A stretch of DNA of 64,000 bases from Methylobacterium sp. E-065 (lineage in GTDB: Bacteria; Pseudomonadota; Alphaproteobacteria; Rhizobiales; Beijerinckiaceae): contig NZ_JAKSYD010000112.1 of assembly GCF_022829605.1 (NCBI RefSeq), forward strand, positions 62,001-126,000, written 5' to 3'. Positions 61,903 to 64,000 of this stretch are shown here, in pieces. The notes under the pieces are model-generated. The model did not search any database. It was not told the origin of the DNA and was given only the letters and a program-made list of their open reading frames with translations. The position numbers were made by a program, and so were the translations under genes. Every line of letters starts with the position of its first letter. The stretch's first letter is position 1.

Positions 61903-62169
61903 TCAGCGCCCGGCTCGGACCTTGCCGGGCGGGCAGACACGGCTGGATCCGGCCTCGGCCGGCTGCGCGTGAGCCGGATCCTCGAAGCACTGCGACACCG
62001 GCGCGCCAAGCGCGGCCATCAGGGCACGCAGGCCCTCGATCCACTCCTCGACCTCCGCGAGCGACGCGAAGCCCTCACGGCGAACGACAGTATCGGGTTC
62101 GACCGTCACGATGGCGTCGAAGCAGCCATCCGGTCTGTCGCTGATCCGGTAGTAAACGCGACGTGCCAT
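61903..62169 (-). CDS. Short hypothetical protein
   Basis: 88 residues from an ATG at 62169: MARRVYYRISDRPDGCFDAI, then VTVEPDTVVRREGFASLAEVEEWIEGLRALMAALG, a small alpha/beta unit that resembles other unassigned 80-90 residue proteins of the order. The C-terminal tail is Pro/Ala/Gly-rich and probably disordered. It is convergent with prmA. A GGCACG-like region precedes the start without a strong Shine-Dalgarno sequence. Confidence 0.55.
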   Translation of the reverse strand: MARRVYYRISDRPDGCFDAIVTVEPDTVVRREGFASLAEVEEWIEGLRALMAALGAPVSQCFEDPAHAQPAEAGSSRVCPPGKVRAGR

Positions 62170-62379
62170 GATCCCGAGATAGGCCAAAACCCACGGCGTG
62201 ATAAGATTGTTCGCGATTTTTTCATGTTGAATAAGGGATGCGCGTCACCAGTTGCTGGCCTGCGCGCGGCATGATGGCGTTCGGCTGACAACCTGTACGG
62301 GCATCCTGCGCGCCCTCACCCTGCATTCCCGATGCTGGGTCGGTTGCCATGCCGGCGGCGAGCGCTCTACCCTCCCGCC

Positions 62380-64000
62380 ATGATCGAGCCGCCACCGTCC
62401 CAACCACGCCAGCGCTTCCAGACCTTCGAAGATCCGGGCCATCGCAAAGGGCCGGAACGGATCGAGGCTCTGAGGGCCGCCCTGCGTGAGACGGGGGTCG
62501 ACGGTTTCGTCGTGCCGCGTGCCGACGAGCACCAGTCCGAATACGTCCCCGCCGACGCCGAGCGCCTCGCCTGGCTCACGGGGTTCACCGGGTCGGCCGG
62601 GACAGGGGTGATTCTGGCGGAATTCGCAGCCCTGGTGGTGGATGGCCGCTACACGCTACAGGCGCCCGAGCAGGTCGATACCGGCATGCTCACGATCGTG
62701 CCGTTGGCCGAAACGACGCCCGAGGCCTGGATCGGAGCCAATCTCAAGCGCGATCAGGTGCTGGGCTACGACCCGTGGCTGCACACACCGGACGGATTGA
62801 CCCGCCTGGAACGGGCGGCCACGAAGGCGGGCGGTTCCCTGCGGGCCGTGCCGAACCTCGTGGACGCCGTCTGGGCCGGTCGGCCGAAGCCGCCGGCCGG
62901 CCGGGCCATCCGCCATCCGGACGCGCTGGCGGGCGAGGCAGTCGCCGACAAGCTCGCCCGGGTGCGGGACAGCCTGACGGAGGCCGGCTGCGACGCCCTG
63001 GTGATCTCGGATCCGCACAACCTTGCCTGGGCCTTCAACCTCCGCGGCGCCGATGTCGGACATACGCCTCTGGCCCTCGGTTACGCGATCCTGCCGCGCG
63101 AGGGGCAGGCGCGCCTTTTCCTGGCCTCGCCGGTCGTCGATCAGGACCTGCGCGTCGCCCTCGCGCCCCTCGCCGAGATCCTACCGCGGGCCGAGCTCGA
63201 GGATGGGCTAGCCTCGCTCAGCGGCGCCCGGGTCCGGCTTGATGCAGCCACGGGCGCGGTCGCCCTCAAGGAACGGATCGAATCGGCCGGCGGCACGGTC
63301 GATGTCGGCAAGGATCCGATCACCGCGATGAAGGCGGTCAAGAATGCCGCCGAGATCGCGGGCGCGCGCGCCGCCCATCTGCGCGATGGGGCCAGCGTCG
63401 TCCGCTTCCTGGCGTGGCTTGACGCGGCCGCCGTGGCCGGCGGCCTCACCGAGATCGCCGCGGTCGAGGCACTGGAGGATTTCCGCGCCGCGGGCGGCGA
63501 TCTGCGCGACGTCTCGTTCCCGACCATTTCGGGATCCGGCCCCAACGGGGCGATCGTCCACTACCGGGTCACCCGCGCCAGCGACCGGGCGGTCCGGGCG
63601 GGCGAGCTGTTCCTGATCGATTCCGGTGCGCAATACCCGGACGGCACCACCGATATCACCCGCACTGTCGCGGTGGGCGCGCCGAGCGCGCCGATGCGCG
63701 ATCGCTTCACCCGGGTGCTGAAGGGCCATATCGCCATCGCCCGAGCGGTGTTTCCCACCAAGACGACCGGCGCGCAGATCGATGCCTTCGCCCGGGCGCC
63801 CCTGTGGCAGGCGGGGCTCGATTTCGATCACGGTACCGGCCACGGGGTCGGCGCCTTCCTGTCGGTGCACGAGGGGCCGCAACGGATTGCCAAGACCGGC
63901 ACGGTGGCGCTAGAGCCCGGCATGATCCTGTCGAACGAGCCGGGCTACTACGCGGCCGGCGCCTACGGCATCCGGATCGAGAACCTCGTTCTGGTCGAGA
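62380..64000 (+). CDS. pepP: Xaa-Pro aminopeptidase (M24 family), C-terminus cut
   Basis: At least 540 codons of an aminopeptidase P of the large, three-domain type (usual length about 600). The first two creatinase-like domains have GFVVPRADEHQSEYVPADAERLAWLTGFTGSAG and LVISDPHNLAWAFNLRG. The peptidase domain has metal ligands in LIDSGAQYPDGTTDITRT, HGTGHGVGAFLSVHEGP and ILSNEPGYYAAGAYGIRIENL. It releases N-terminal residues preceding proline. It runs off the window's end with about 60 residues missing. Confidence 0.95.
   Translation, partial: MIEPPPSQPRQRFQTFEDPGHRKGPERIEALRAALRETGVDGFVVPRADEHQSEYVPADAERLAWLTGFTGSAGTGVILAEFAALVVDGRYTLQAPEQVDTGMLTIVPLAETTPEAWIGANLKRDQVLGYDPWLHTPDGLTRLERAATKAGGSLRAVPNLVDAVWAGRPKPPAGRAIRHPDALAGEAVADKLARVRDSLTEAGCDALVISDPHNLAWAFNLRGADVGHTPLALGYAILPREGQARLFLASPVVDQDLRVALAPLAEILPRAELEDGLASLSGARVRLDAATGAVALKERIESAGGTVDVGKDPITAMKAVKNAAEIAGARAAHLRDGASVVRFLAWLDAAAVAGGLTEIAAVEALEDFRAAGGDLRDVSFPTISGSGPNGAIVHYRVTRASDRAVRAGELFLIDSGAQYPDGTTDITRTVAVGAPSAPMRDRFTRVLKGHIAIARAVFPTKTTGAQIDAFARAPLWQAGLDFDHGTGHGVGAFLSVHEGPQRIAKTGTVALEPGMILSNEPGYYAAGAYGIRIENLVLVE

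Noticed and set aside
1..64000. tRNA, rRNA, prophage or insertion-sequence genes
   Set aside because: I looked for CCA-ended cloverleaf patterns, transposase or integrase motifs and phage structural proteins and found none I could support.

Overview
This is high-GC chromosomal DNA of an alphaproteobacterium, most likely a Methylobacterium or close relative (Methylobacteriaceae). The assignment is an inference from gene content: a NasS/NasT-controlled assimilatory nitrate cluster, a fused transaldolase/phosphoglucose isomerase, the tandem-domain dCTP deaminase, a DUF815 ATPase, argD-argF-hslO, and many small secreted proteins typical of that group. No rRNA, tRNA, prophage, insertion sequence or CRISPR array was recognised. 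It reads as core chromosome with a few decayed patches.

Layout. 1-3.0 kb: surE (cut by the window edge), serS, an NTF2-like and an OsmC-like protein. 3.0-9.7 kb: DUF815 ATPase, a broken TonB-receptor tail, dut with a CitE-like lyase, DUF429, a NUDIX hydrolase, a beta-carbonic anhydrase and a glycine-zipper DUF4142 protein, with an AT-rich palindrome cluster at 7.38-7.48 kb. 9.9-14.9 kb: acyltransferase, universal stress protein, secreted protein, HIT protein, nudC, then a scarred cupin/DUF6883/DUF4926 patch. 15.0-26.6 kb: nitrate assimilation on the minus strand (nasT-nasS, then a leader, then FAD oxidoreductase-nirA-CysJ-like-nasA-cysG). 27.6-36.5 kb: GH15 glucosidase, transketolase, transaldolase/PGI, gnd, pgl. 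36.6-43.7 kb: HD-GYP protein, cysteine-dioxygenase-like protein, Lrp regulator, dCTP deaminase, apaG, argE, acetyltransferase and a secreted repeat protein. 43.9-47.5 kb: hslO, argF, argD. 47.7-54.3 kb: RidA, GDPD, LprI-like, FemAB-like, M20 peptidase, a tetR-DUF1348 pair with a perfect operator, and an AraC remnant. 54.3-60.0 kb: TadG/TadE and modA-modB / modC split by a divergent GST gene. 60.0-64.0 kb: small ORFs, prmA and an Xaa-Pro aminopeptidase that runs off the end.

How the parts work together. The best-defined circuit is nitrate assimilation. Upstream of the enzyme genes the sequence shows a -24/-12 (sigma-54) promoter, two tandem hairpins directly after the predicted start site, and an intrinsic terminator before the first gene. 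NasS (nitrate-sensing periplasmic-binding-protein fold without a signal peptide) and NasT (ANTAR RNA-binding antiterminator) lie just upstream. This predicts double control, by nitrogen limitation through RpoN/NtrC and by nitrate through NasS/NasT. cysG supplies siroheme for nirA, and modABC would supply molybdate for nasA. The second module links glucan or trehalose hydrolysis to the pentose phosphate pathway. Two families of palindromic intergenic repeats are present, and one of them sits only in gaps between co-directional genes of these two operons.
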